Below are positions 17,013-25,906 of a stretch of DNA of 64,000 nt, in pieces. Source of the DNA: Roseibium album (GTDB lineage Bacteria; Pseudomonadota; Alphaproteobacteria; Rhizobiales; Stappiaceae). The first letter of the stretch is position 1; every line of letters starts with the position of its first letter. The notes beneath the pieces are model-generated. The model made no database searches. It was given only the letters and a program-made list of their open reading frames with translations, and had not been told where the DNA came from. The position numbers were made by a program, and so were the translations under genes. The stretch covers positions 558,001-622,000 of the forward strand of contig CXTY01000014.1 of assembly GCA_001404055.1 (NCBI GenBank), given 5' to 3'.

Positions 17013-17028
17013 TGGCACGCTCCTTGTT
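17013..17028 (+). promoter_or_regulatory. Sigma-54 promoter for algD
   Basis: TGGCACG-N4-TTGTT: a perfect -24 element, with 10 nt between GG and the -12 G, which is 40 nt before the ATG of the dehydrogenase gene. Confidence 0.82.
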
Positions 17029-17065
17029 AGTTGAAGTCCAGAACAACATTTCTGGGAGCGATTAG

Positions 17066-18475
17066 ATGAATATGTACATCGGGAATATCAAGGCCGCCCA
17101 AAAAGTCGCCGCTGTTCAATGCAAATTCGTTGAACCGAAAGTGGCAATCAGCGTAATCGGTCTTGGATATGTTGGCGCGGTGTCCCTCGCCTGTCTCAGT
17201 TCCCTGGGCCATAGGGTTATTGGCGCAGATATAGATGAGCAGAAGGTCGATTCCATCGCCTGGGGAAATAGTCCCATTCATGAAGATCAACTGGCTGATC
17301 TTTTGACACGTGGTGTTTCTGAAGACCTTTTGTCCGCAACTACGAATTTGAAGAGAGCCGTCAGGGAAACAGATGTGACGTTTGTATCTGTAGGCACACC
17401 GACCAGCGAGGATGGTGGTTGTGACACGCGTGCGATCAAGGCGGTCGCCAAGGGGATCGGCGAAGCGCTCGCTGCAAAGAATGAATTTCACGTTGTGGTT
17501 CTGCGGTGTTCTGTACCTCCAGGCACAACGCTTGAAATTATGAAGCCGGTTATTGAACGCTACTCTGGCAAAGTTGCAGGCGAAGACTTTGGGATTTGTT
17601 TTAATCCGGAGTTTCTGCGGGAAGGAACTGCCGTTGCTGATTTCCATGCCCCACCAAAAACCGTCATTGGTGTAACCGATCCAAAAACAGCGCGTGTTCT
17701 GGCGGACATCTATTCACCGGTCGATGAAACCCCGATTGTCACTTCGGTCGAAGTTGCCGAGCTAGTCAAATATGTCGATAACGTATGGCACGCCACCAAA
17801 GTCTGCTTTGCCAATGAAGTCGGGCGTCTGTGCAAGCCGATGGATATCGACAGCCATGCTGTGATGGACATCTTTGTTCAGGACACCAAGCTAAATCTTT
17901 CTCCCTACTATCTGAAACCCGGCTTTGCGTTCGGAGGTTCCTGCCTGCCAAAGGAAGTGCGGGCAGTAAGCCATCTGGCATCGACACTTGGGGTCGATGT
18001 TCCCATGATTGATGCACTAATTCCTTCCAATCAGGAGCAGATTGACCAGGCCGTCGCGCTTGTTGAACAGACGGGAGCGAAAAAGGTCGCCATCCTCGGC
18101 GTTGCCTTTAAACCCGGCACTGATGATTTACGGGAAAGTCCTGTCCTGGAAGTGATCGCTGAGCTTAAGAAACGAAATATCGAGGTATCAGCGTATGACC
18201 CGGCCATCCAGCCTGGCCCGCACATTGAGCAACAATTTGAATACATGCGCTTCGCCGCGCCACACCTCAAGGCAGTCGTTGAATGCTTGCCGGAATTCAT
18301 GAAAGAGGCGCCGGCTGACGCTATCCGCGAAGCCGACGCGATTATCATTTCACAAAACCTTCCGGGTCTCCGGAGTGTGTTGAAATCCAAGAAGGAAGAG
18401 ACAGTGATTGTGGACCTCGTCCGCATATCAGCTCCCCTCCCTGCAACTTCCAACTATACCGGCATAGGCTGGTAG
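17066..18475 (+). CDS. algD: GDP-mannose 6-dehydrogenase, AlgD-like
   Basis: Nucleotide-sugar dehydrogenase that would oxidise GDP-mannose to GDP-mannuronate, the committed alginate precursor. Rossmann motif GLGYVG; FNPEFLREGTAV; PPKTVIG; NVWHATKVCFANEVG; and the catalytic cysteine segment GFAFGGSCLPK. Wording close to Pseudomonas AlgD (QDTKLNLSPYYLKPGFAFGGSCLPK-like region, TDDLRESP, C-terminal GIGW versus GICW) favours GDP-mannose over UDP-glucose. About 28 residues precede the Rossmann strand, where AlgD has about 1-2. The ATG at 17066 nevertheless has a GGGAGCG ribosome site at the proper distance. It is monocistronic, driven by a sigma-54 promoter. Confidence 0.85.
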   Translation: MNMYIGNIKAAQKVAAVQCKFVEPKVAISVIGLGYVGAVSLACLSSLGHRVIGADIDEQKVDSIAWGNSPIHEDQLADLLTRGVSEDLLSATTNLKRAVRETDVTFVSVGTPTSEDGGCDTRAIKAVAKGIGEALAAKNEFHVVVLRCSVPPGTTLEIMKPVIERYSGKVAGEDFGICFNPEFLREGTAVADFHAPPKTVIGVTDPKTARVLADIYSPVDETPIVTSVEVAELVKYVDNVWHATKVCFANEVGRLCKPMDIDSHAVMDIFVQDTKLNLSPYYLKPGFAFGGSCLPKEVRAVSHLASTLGVDVPMIDALIPSNQEQIDQAVALVEQTGAKKVAILGVAFKPGTDDLRESPVLEVIAELKKRNIEVSAYDPAIQPGPHIEQQFEYMRFAAPHLKAVVECLPEFMKEAPADAIREADAIIISQNLPGLRSVLKSKKEETVIVDLVRISAPLPATSNYTGIGW

Positions 18476-18581
18476 GACCGCACACTCCCGTCCGCTCCCT
18501 TTCCTCCCCATCACCCACTCGTGAAAGGGGGCGGAACTCTTTAGCAACGTTACGAGTGGTGATCGAATGAGCCGTCGAATG

Positions 18582-18689
18582 GCGCGAAATCCCGAACGCA
18601 CGGCAGACCGAACTCATGCCTTCCCCATCCAATAGACGGGTCACAAAACGCAGGCGTTCCTCCATGACGGACACTTCCATCCACGGCAT
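18582..18689 (-). pseudogene. Remnant of an IS481-family transposase N-terminus
   Basis: The minus-strand reading MPWMEVSVMEERLRFVTRLL...CRAFGISR matches the typical opening of IS481-family transposases (MPWKE.SVMEERLRF...EVCR.FGISRKTGYK). It then loses similarity after the first helix-turn-helix, with no catalytic DDE part anywhere in the window. About 36 codons survive. Confidence 0.65.
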
Positions 18690-18714
18690 CGACACCTCCC
18701 GCAAATTCGAAAAG

Positions 18715-18758
18715 TGTTACCTATGTCTCCGGAACGTTCTGTCACCTATGTCTCAGGT
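18715..18758. repeat. Two tandem IS481-end-like repeats
   Basis: TGTTACCTATGTCTCCGGA (18715-18733) and TGTCACCTATGTCTCAGGT (18740-18758) are imperfect direct copies 25 bp apart, just upstream of the transposase remnant. This is where an IS481 terminal inverted repeat would sit. Together with 18582-18689 they mark a decayed insertion. From 18759 to 19088 no gene or signal was recognised. Confidence 0.55.
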
Positions 18759-19088
18759 CGGGCAACGATTGATTTTGCTGTCTATTTTACTCTTCCGCAC
18801 CATAGAATTCTGATTGAAAAAGCTGCTTGGCACGCGCTCGGTACGGTAGCCGCATGCGTGGTGATCTATGGTACACGCAAGAACACAAACCTGGCCCAAT
18901 TCAGAAGGCAGGGTTCCCTGCATTTTTCAAAAGTTTCCAGCATCACAAAATCGCTCAAGAATGGGTGTGGCAAAAAGAGCGTAAGAAATCACTTGCAGGC
19001 CTATGCTTGGCACAGGTCAACGGATTTGGTGCAGTCAACCGAAGCAGCTCCCGGATATCCAATGCGCCCAATATTGCTGGTCCGAACC

Positions 19089-21506
19089 CTAAGCCTCTGG
19101 TTGAAGTCGTTTTTTCTCGTCTTGCACTGAACGTGACGACTTCAACCAATTGATCAAATCTACTTCGTTCATGGGTTTTGCGAACAGGTAACCCTGAAGA
19201 ATATCACACCCCAAGCGTTCAAGTAGCTGCGCCTGATGTTCGGTTTCAATGCCTTCGGCAGTAATCTTGATTTGGGAGGCGCGCCCGATTTCAATAAGGG
19301 CGCGCAGAAAGCCTTCACTCGGCAGCTGCATCCCCTTCACGCCAGCAACCAACGATCTGTCGAGTTTGAGACCATCGGGTTGCAAACTTAAGAGAGACGT
19401 AATCGAGGCATGCCCTGTACCGAAATCATCGACTTCAAGCTTCACACCTCGCTCGCGCAGGCCATCCAGCACCAAACCTAATTCCCTGTGAAAGGTGTCC
19501 AGATCGACAGTTTCCAGCACTTCGAAAACCAGCTGACACAGGAAGGGTCCGAGCGCATCAATATCATCAAGAAGACATGGATCTTTAAGCCGCTGAAGAC
19601 CCACGTTTACGGCAACCTGGGGGATTGGCAAGCTGGCTTCGTATAACCTCAGCACGGTTTCCGAGGTAAGCTGAAGAACCCTCCTGTCGATTTCCCCTTC
19701 CAGCCCGATTTCCCTGGCAACAGGTAAAAACTCGACCGGCGGCACAATCCCAAGCGTCGGATGATGCCAACGAACAAGGGCCTCCAGTCCTACAAGCTCA
19801 CGGTCATGAGCGCTTACTTTTGGCTGGAAGTGAAGGATAATTTGGTCCTCATTAAGCGCAACTCTGAGACCATCAGCTATCCGTTTATGTCTTTCCGCCT
19901 CTTGGCGCATCTCGCTGTCGAACACCGCAAAGGCGTCACCTTCAGATCTTTTGGCGACATAGAGCGCGATGTCTGCGTTCTCGTGTAGCTTGTCAAGCTG
20001 ATCCGGGGTGCCTGTCGCGATTCCAATGCTTGCACCAAAATGCAACTGTGTATCGCCGTATTCGAGCGACTGCGCGCACCATTTGATGATCGAACTCGCA
20101 ACTTCCCGTGCGCTTGCGAGTATGTTTTGCCCGTTTAGAACAACACAGAATTCATCGCCACCAAAGCGCGCTACAAATATGTTTTCAGTTCCCAGTGTCT
20201 TCAGAATCTTTCCGGTTTCCGTCAGAACAAAATCGCCAACCGTGTGACCAAAGGCATCATTGATCGATTTAAAACGATCAAGGTCGATCTGCAGAAATGC
20301 GATTTGGCTTCCATGGGAAGAATTGGTTGAGAGCGATTGCAAATGCAGATCCAGCGCGCGGCGATTTGGGAGATCAGTTAATTTGTCATGCGTTGCAGCG
20401 TATCGCATCTTTGCCGTCGCGCGATCAGCAGCGTCACGTGCTGAAATTAATTGCGCCTCGCGATGCACCCTGTCGGAAATGTCGAAGTTGACCCCTATTG
20501 CCCCGCGTTGCCCGCCCGCAAGAGGCACGATTTGGGCTTTGGCTCTTACATGCTTTTCAACACCATCAGGCGTGATGATACGAAACTGGTCATCAAAGAC
20601 TTCTCCCGTTTCAATTGCAGTCAGAAATCGCTCTTGGCTCCCTGCCAAATCCTCAGGATGAACGCGATCAGACCAATCCGCGAAACGACCCTTGAAATCG
20701 GTTGGGCGTGTCCCGAAGAGTTCATGCATTGCACCGTCCCAGCTCAACGTGTCGGCGTCTATGTCGTATTCCCAAATTCCAATGTCGCCTGCTGACGCAG
20801 CTAATTGCATTCGCGTTACCAGTTGTGTCTTCTCATCAGCCCATGCATCCAGCGACTGAGAAAGACGTTCAATCTCATCCATATTTTGCAGGCCACGCGG
20901 CTTTCTGAAGGTTTCATTGTAACGCAGATTAAGCTCATTTATCCGTCTGGCGCTGGTCAGATAGAACAGGGCCATCAATGCAATCGAAAGCAGCAGGCTC
21001 TTTACAACACCGATAAGCAGCACCGTAACTGTGCGATAAGAAAAGTTGCGACTGGCAATCAAAGGATCGACTGCCAGTTCAACCGAACCGACTCCGCGCG
21101 CTCCCGGTTCCAACACGAGCGCCCGGTTGGTTACGATTGGCTCGCTGCCGAAAAGGGTACCGAATACCAGCACTGGCGTATGGGTGGGTGCCTGCGTAAC
21201 CTCGGTCAGCACTTTACCGAAGTCGTCCCGAACCGTGACGCGTGTGATCGCATCTTCAACGAGAAGACCCTTGGCGACATCATATGCAACAGTTTCATCA
21301 AGGCGAAAAGCTGCGAGTGTAAGGGTACCTAATGCAGGTTCCAGGTGGTGGGCGCCCAGGGTTTCAATCCGCTCCTTCTCCGCAAGCATGTCAAAGTAAA
21401 TTTGCACAGCCGCAAGTGCGCCACCGATAATTAAAGCTATTGAGACCGAAGCCACAGCCTGTTTGACGAACAATCTGTTGCGAAAACGTAGCAACCCGCC
21501 AATCAT
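19089..21506 (-). CDS. Membrane PAS-GGDEF-EAL c-di-GMP enzyme
   Basis: An 805-aa signalling protein. Helix 1 (about 14-38), a periplasmic sensor of about 120 residues, helix 2 (about 160-182), a PAS/PAC domain (about 230-350), a GGDEF domain with intact RFGGDEF, and an EAL domain with EALVRW, DDFGTGHAS and LKLDRSL. Both catalytic signatures look intact, so synthesis, hydrolysis or both are possible. An inhibitory RxxD site five residues before GGDEF is absent (the sequence there is ENIFVARF). It lies near the PilZ-domain Alg44 system and could set its ligand level, but it has its own minus-strand orientation and no sigma-54 promoter at the shared spacing, so the link is only inferred. GGAAG lies 12 nt before the start. 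Confidence 0.88.
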   Translation of the reverse strand: MIGGLLRFRNRLFVKQAVASVSIALIIGGALAAVQIYFDMLAEKERIETLGAHHLEPALGTLTLAAFRLDETVAYDVAKGLLVEDAITRVTVRDDFGKVLTEVTQAPTHTPVLVFGTLFGSEPIVTNRALVLEPGARGVGSVELAVDPLIASRNFSYRTVTVLLIGVVKSLLLSIALMALFYLTSARRINELNLRYNETFRKPRGLQNMDEIERLSQSLDAWADEKTQLVTRMQLAASAGDIGIWEYDIDADTLSWDGAMHELFGTRPTDFKGRFADWSDRVHPEDLAGSQERFLTAIETGEVFDDQFRIITPDGVEKHVRAKAQIVPLAGGQRGAIGVNFDISDRVHREAQLISARDAADRATAKMRYAATHDKLTDLPNRRALDLHLQSLSTNSSHGSQIAFLQIDLDRFKSINDAFGHTVGDFVLTETGKILKTLGTENIFVARFGGDEFCVVLNGQNILASAREVASSIIKWCAQSLEYGDTQLHFGASIGIATGTPDQLDKLHENADIALYVAKRSEGDAFAVFDSEMRQEAERHKRIADGLRVALNEDQIILHFQPKVSAHDRELVGLEALVRWHHPTLGIVPPVEFLPVAREIGLEGEIDRRVLQLTSETVLRLYEASLPIPQVAVNVGLQRLKDPCLLDDIDALGPFLCQLVFEVLETVDLDTFHRELGLVLDGLRERGVKLEVDDFGTGHASITSLLSLQPDGLKLDRSLVAGVKGMQLPSEGFLRALIEIGRASQIKITAEGIETEHQAQLLERLGCDILQGYLFAKPMNEVDLINWLKSSRSVQDEKKRLQPEA

Positions 21507-21979
21507 GCTTTTATACTTCCGTTTTTGGAAAAATTGCTGCTCACAAAACGATTATGGACTGGGTCAATGGCAATATTGACAAGAAGTTGATGTTTGTGTC
21601 TGAGCTGCGACCTGCGAAACACGCAAAAACATAGCGACACCGGCAGGAGACCGCTTGAGTGTTTTTTTGATTGCTGCAATTATCTTCCCACCCTTGAACC
21701 AAATAAAACATCGCTAAAACAAGCAATGACGCAATAATATTAACAGACTGGTTGCAAAATAACTAACGCCTTCCCTTACGTAATCCTTGGATAACACGCG
21801 AATATATTACAAGCTAATATGCTTATGACAGGATTTTCTGTCGGGCTGGACTTCCCTGCATTCGCACCACCTAAGACGTCAGTGAAATCGACCTGTGGTC
21901 CCGTAAATCGCGCAGAAAATTCAATAAGCACAATCTCGATTTATCCATGCCCTGCATTTTGAGGCTTGCCCACAGGGGG
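21507..21979. other. Intergenic, no feature recognised
   Basis: 473 nt, AT-rich near 21700-21830. It carries the promoter region of the GGDEF/EAL gene and the 3' side of the solute-binding gene. No hairpin, sigma-54 site or coding sequence was convincing. Confidence 0.5.
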
Positions 21980-22762
21980 CTAATTCGAGGTGTTTGGTTC
22001 GGCGCTGACGTTATATCGGCTGCCAATCTCTGTAATAACGCCGGTTTCAACCAGCTCCTGAAGCGCTTGTTCGAGTTTTTCTACGGTAGAATTTTCAATT
22101 TTGTCGGGAACACACGCAAGTTGCAGTTCAAGAATTGTGAACGGCAAGCCTTCACCAAACAGCTTTGCCGGGTCATATCCCAGCAATATGGCGGCGTACG
22201 CAAGACTTTGAAAACTTCCGTAAATCGCATCGATCCGCCCTCGCCCCAACATCCTCACACCTCCAGTATAGTCAGCTGTCGGTACTTTTGTGAGCGCGGT
22301 ATCCTGGTCGAATTTTCGAGATGTGGACACGCCGAGCGGCGCGCCAATTTTCTTGCCTTTGAGATCTTCGTAACGAGCGATAGCCACGCCTTGCCGGGGT
22401 AATATACCTGCGGTCAATGTCAAACCGGTCGGTGCGATCATCTGCAAAAATGACTTTGCCAACGGCGTATTGGCGACAATCGTACAATCAAATTCCCGCG
22501 CCTTACCTTCAACGATGAGGCGTTTCAAGGGAATGATACGGACCTCATTCCTGAAACCGGCATTTTCCAGCAGGAGTTGCGCAATTTCAGCAAGGTAGCC
22601 TTCGATTTGATTGTTCTGGTCAATTGCCCCGTAAGGCATTTGCTCCATTATCACGAAGTCAACCTGGTCTTGTGCTTTCGCCCGCTCGACAAAACTTTCG
22701 ATAGCAACAAGAAGGAGCAGAACGGTCGCCGCAAATTTTTTCAGGTTGAGCATTATTTCCAT
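21980..22762 (-). CDS. Family 3 extracellular solute-binding protein
   Basis: Periplasmic binding protein of the amino-acid ABC-transporter type (SBP_bac_3), about 260 aa, with an N-terminal signal peptide ending near ERAKAQ. Features: the opening strand VDFVIMEQMPYGAIDQNNQIEGYLAEI, the central LKGKKIGAPLGVSTSR hinge, and the late GRGRIDAIYGSFQSL. No permease or ATPase lies beside it, so it is an orphan and might serve as a sensor partner or an unlinked transporter. The start is uncertain among 22768 (TTG), 22762 and 22753 (ATG); none has a strong ribosome site. Confidence 0.78.
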   Translation of the reverse strand: MEIMLNLKKFAATVLLLLVAIESFVERAKAQDQVDFVIMEQMPYGAIDQNNQIEGYLAEIAQLLLENAGFRNEVRIIPLKRLIVEGKAREFDCTIVANTPLAKSFLQMIAPTGLTLTAGILPRQGVAIARYEDLKGKKIGAPLGVSTSRKFDQDTALTKVPTADYTGGVRMLGRGRIDAIYGSFQSLAYAAILLGYDPAKLFGEGLPFTILELQLACVPDKIENSTVEKLEQALQELVETGVITEIGSRYNVSAEPNTSN

Positions 22763-23088
22763 CACCAAAATCGCAATATGAATTCATAGCAAAATGTGTG
22801 GTTTGTGTTTCAAAGCATGAAGTACACCGTGAAATCCGGCGAGCCCGCACGGTCACCCAGTCCGTCCGTCGTCAGAACGTTTAACACAGATCGTAGCCTG
22901 TTATGGTGTCAACGCTTGGTGAACAGCACCACGCTTGGTTGTTCATTCGGGTGCAATTGGGGGTGTGTTTTCCGATGCCTTCGCATGCAGCATGCCAAAT
23001 ACGAGTAGGGCTGTTCAGAGCGTAAGGGAAAAACTCCCACGTCCCAGACGCAGTATTCCCAGACGGATTGTTGCGAAAGCTCCGCAAA
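22763..23088. other. Intergenic, no feature recognised
   Basis: About 326 nt between two minus-strand genes. No RNA gene, repeat or convincing hairpin seen. Confidence 0.5.
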
Positions 23089-23517
23089 TTATCCAGTGAT
23101 GTAATGCTCGAGTTGTTCGATGACAAACTTCTGGTCGCTGATGATACTTTTCACCAGATCCCCTATCGAAACGACCGCGATCACTTCGTCATCTTCAATC
23201 ACCGGAAGATGCCTTATTCTCTTGTCGGTCATGATGGCCATGCATTCTCGAATTGTCTCATCAGGTTGCACGCAGATAACTTGCGTGGACATAATTTCCC
23301 TGACCTGGGTTTTGGGCGACGACTTCCCCTTTAAGATCACCTTCCGCGAGTAATCCCGCTCGGTGATGATGCCTACCAGTTTTTCATTTTCAAGAACTAT
23401 CAGAGAACCAACGTTGTTGTCCGCCATCAACTTGATGGCATTGTACACGTTATCATCAGGTGCAATGGACAGTACCTTGTGTCTCTTCGCACCGATCACC
23501 TGCCTGATGATTGTCAT
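23089..23517 (-). CDS. Tandem CBS-domain protein
   Basis: A 142-aa protein made almost wholly of two CBS motifs (a Bateman module): residues about 8-65 (SLIVLENEKLVGIITERDYSRKV) and about 75-130 (IRHLPVIEDDEVIAVVSIGDLVK). Such stand-alone modules bind adenosine ligands (AMP, ATP, SAM) and modulate partners, here unknown. GGCGGAAA lies just upstream of the ATG. It is monocistronic. Confidence 0.88.
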   Translation of the reverse strand: MTIIRQVIGAKRHKVLSIAPDDNVYNAIKLMADNNVGSLIVLENEKLVGIITERDYSRKVILKGKSSPKTQVREIMSTQVICVQPDETIRECMAIMTDKRIRHLPVIEDDEVIAVVSIGDLVKSIISDQKFVIEQLEHYITG

Positions 23518-23871
23518 ATTTTCCGCCTTTTTCAGGGACTAAAACTGACATTTTGCCTACACGTCATAGTACGCCCTATCGGTTGAGGACGGAACGAAAA
23601 ACTTAATCGAACTAACTGGCCTTTATCCCGGATAAACTTCGCAAGCCAACGCCTGAACCAACTTTTCAATCAGGGAGATTTTTCATGCCCTTTTGAAATT
23701 CTCACCAACGAAACGTGATGCGGAGTGCTCCAAAACTAATTGGCTCTGATTGAACGCCTCCCAGCTCCACTGCAATCTCTTCGGTTGCCAGCGTTGTCAT
23801 CGCTGGGAATTGCCAGCACCATGTCATAGCGCAGAAGCGGATCTGCGGCGCTCTGCATGAATGCAGAGGCT
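23518..23871. other. Intergenic, possible gene debris
   Basis: 354 nt before the MITE. Short minus-strand open frames exist around 23736-23870, but no start, ribosome site or family was recognised. It may be remains of a gene displaced around the insertion. Confidence 0.3.
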
Positions 23872-24141
23872 CTAGGGTCAGGACCCATTAATTTGATTGA
23901 AATGGCGCAACAAGCGGCAATGAGCTGCAAGGAAAAGCGCGATAAACGGGCTTTCTGCCCGGGTGAGCGGTTTGACGCAGCAGATCGAAGCCGTTTTTGC
24001 GTCCCTTTGGGATAGGGTGAATTTGCTCAGCAACGTCGTTGCAAATCTTTGAAAACCATGCGGTTTCCCAAAGTTTTGCGCCTCGTATCCGAACAAATTC
24101 ATTCCTACCATTTCATCCAAATTAATGGGTCCTGACCCTAG
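23872..24141. mobile_element. IS5-like MITE with CTAG target duplication
   Basis: Perfect 24-bp inverted repeats at 23872-23895 and 24118-24141 (outermost CTAGGGTCAGGACCC) enclose about 220 nt with no transposase. CTAG at both tips matches the YTAR target duplicated by IS5-family elements, leaving an element of about 262 bp. The termini GGTCAGGACCCATTAATTTG are of IS5 type, and the size and lack of a gene make it a miniature non-autonomous element. The right CTAG contains the stop codon of the neighbouring gene. Confidence 0.75.
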
Positions 24142-25001
24142 GCAAAGATCTCCTTGAACCTGTCAATGCAGTCCCTGAATCCCGCCTCGAAGTCGCCATT
24201 TCCGGGGTGGTAGACACTTTCGAAAGATATCACACCGTCGTAACCGTCTGAGCGTAAGGCATCCGCCATGGGCTGGAACTGATCGGCGAGCTGGCCTTCG
24301 CCCATACGACGCACTTCCAATGTCGCGCGCGGCGTATCCACCTGAACATCCTTGATGTGAACATGGCCCAGATAGCCGTCGCGCAATTCCTCGTAACCAT
24401 CGGGATAGGCTTGTTCATGGCACCAGCAATTATTGGCCGGGTCCCAGAGCACTTTCAAGGTTCCCTTGGCATCCAGATCGTCGATCAGCTTGCGGCCGGT
24501 GTAACTGGAATTGACCATCGTGCCGTTTCCGGTTTCCACAACCAGCGTCAATCCTTCAGCCTTGGCTAGCTCAACGGCAGGTGCAATCAGCGGCAGTGTT
24601 GCGTCCCAGGCACCTTTGGCCACATTCCATTTTTCCGCGCCTCCCCTGCCCCACAGGATCTGCTCCTTCTTGTTGGTCATGATCCGGACCAGAGGCGAAC
24701 CAACGATATGAGCCATTTCCATGACACGCTTTAAGGCGTCCATGTGTTTTGTGTGCAGCTCGTCACCCGGTTTGTTGGCCGTTGTCATGCCCGCAAAGAC
24801 GTGCCGAGACAGGCAACTAACAGGCTTGCCACGCCCTTCGAGAAGTGCCTTGATCTCGGCAATCTCGCGGGCAGTGTGATCGCCAACTTCGGTTTCACCA
24901 ACAAATTGCAGCTCAGCATATTCAAGTCCGAACTCATCCATCACATCGACCGCGTGCTTCAGATCACGGCTGATGCCGTCACATATGACACCAAGTTTCA
25001 T
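24138..25001 (-). CDS. Sugar phosphate isomerase/epimerase, xylose-isomerase-like TIM barrel
   Basis: A 287-aa AP-endonuclease-2/xylose-isomerase-like TIM barrel. Metal-site elements are visible: LVVETGNG (strand with Glu), VLWDPANNCW (Asp), GHVHIKDV (His) and ISFESVYHP (Glu). Known members isomerise or epimerise keto sugars and inosose-like compounds; the substrate here is not determinable. The start overlaps the upstream dehydrogenase stop (ATGA), so they form a two-gene operon divergent from the enolase/TRAP operon, suggesting one shared catabolic pathway. Its TAG stop is formed by the CTAG beside the MITE, yet removing the element would leave the same TAG, so the protein end is probably native. 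Confidence 0.82.
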   Translation of the reverse strand: MKLGVICDGISRDLKHAVDVMDEFGLEYAELQFVGETEVGDHTAREIAEIKALLEGRGKPVSCLSRHVFAGMTTANKPGDELHTKHMDALKRVMEMAHIVGSPLVRIMTNKKEQILWGRGGAEKWNVAKGAWDATLPLIAPAVELAKAEGLTLVVETGNGTMVNSSYTGRKLIDDLDAKGTLKVLWDPANNCWCHEQAYPDGYEELRDGYLGHVHIKDVQVDTPRATLEVRRMGEGQLADQFQPMADALRSDGYDGVISFESVYHPGNGDFEAGFRDCIDRFKEIFA

Positions 25002-25906
25002 GACCGCTTCGCCTCCTCACGATGGAGTTCAGCACCAACAATATCCTCGATAACCCGCGTACAAACCCAGTTGTCTCCGTTCGGGTACTTCGTCTTTCCT
25101 GCATGAAAGATCTGCATCGCTGCTGCAGCTGTATGGAGCGGCACACCAAGGTCCTCTCCAAGGCTCATTGAGATCGTGAGATCCTTGTGCATTGTATTTA
25201 TGTGGCTGCCGGTGCCTTCGAATTTCCGGTCAATGATCTTTTCAAGGGCATTGTTAACCACCCCGCACCCTGCCGACGATGTGGAGAAAACATCCAGGAT
25301 CACCTGTCCGGGTACGCCGGCCTTCGCGGCCAGCGCGGCGGCCTCGAAAGTCGCCGAAAATTGTGAGCCGATCAGGGATTGCAGACAGGCTTTTACGGTC
25401 TGTCCATCTCCGGCGGCAGTTCCGACGCGATGGATGTTTGCCGAAACTGCTTCCATGACTGGCGCGAATTCATTCAGAACTTCAGTCGGCGCTGATGCCA
25501 TCATGGTGAGCGCTCCTCCCTGCGCTCCAGGAAATCCGCCGGAAACAGGGCTGTCGATCAGGTGGATCCCACTGCCTTCAAGAAGCTTGCCGATTTCACG
25601 GGCTTCTTTCGGCTTGATCGTTGCCGACAGAATGATGGCGCTTCCGGGTTTCAATGTCGTACGCAGACCTCCATCCGCGAAAATGACGTCGTTCACCTGC
25701 GCACCGTCCATGACCATCACATAAACGGCATCGGTGCCAGAACCAACAGCGCCTGCACTGGATGATGCAACACCGCCCATTGCTTCAAACGCCTTCATCC
25801 GCTCTGGAGAAAGGTCGAACCCCTTGGTTTCAAATCCACTTGCGATCAGGTTCTTAGCGAGCCCCGACCCCATGTCCCCCAAACCGATTACACCTACGTT
25901 TTGCAT
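24998..25906 (-). CDS. NAD(P)-dependent beta-hydroxyacid dehydrogenase
   Basis: A 302-aa 3-hydroxyisobutyrate dehydrogenase-family oxidoreductase: Rossmann GLGDMGSGLAKNL, substrate motif LIDSPVSGGFPGAQGGALT, and a catalytic lysine in the GDGQTVKACLQSL helix. Relatives include tartronate semialdehyde reductase and 4-hydroxybutyrate and L-threonate dehydrogenases. Pairing with a TIM-barrel isomerase matches known L-threonate/aldonate-type pathways, offered only as analogy. The ATG at 25906 is chosen over a longer frame (25981) because GGGAGGAAA lies 5-6 nt upstream and the Rossmann strand follows at once. Confidence 0.85.
   Translation of the reverse strand: MQNVGVIGLGDMGSGLAKNLIASGFETKGFDLSPERMKAFEAMGGVASSSAGAVGSGTDAVYVMVMDGAQVNDVIFADGGLRTTLKPGSAIILSATIKPKEAREIGKLLEGSGIHLIDSPVSGGFPGAQGGALTMMASAPTEVLNEFAPVMEAVSANIHRVGTAAGDGQTVKACLQSLIGSQFSATFEAAALAAKAGVPGQVILDVFSTSSAGCGVVNNALEKIIDRKFEGTGSHINTMHKDLTISMSLGEDLGVPLHTAAAAMQIFHAGKTKYPNGDNWVCTRVIEDIVGAELHREEAKRS

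Noticed and set aside
18828..18843. TGGCACG, a perfect -24 element
   Set aside because: At the required spacing the -12 position reads CGGTA, not TTGC-like, and no gene follows on that strand.
18714..19153. Overlapping plus-strand frames after the IS481 remnant
   Set aside because: They start in the insertion repeat, have no ribosome site, and translate to low-similarity sequence running into the GGDEF/EAL gene.
23878..24120. 80-codon frame inside the MITE
   Set aside because: No transposase motif or start signal; the element is too small to be autonomous.
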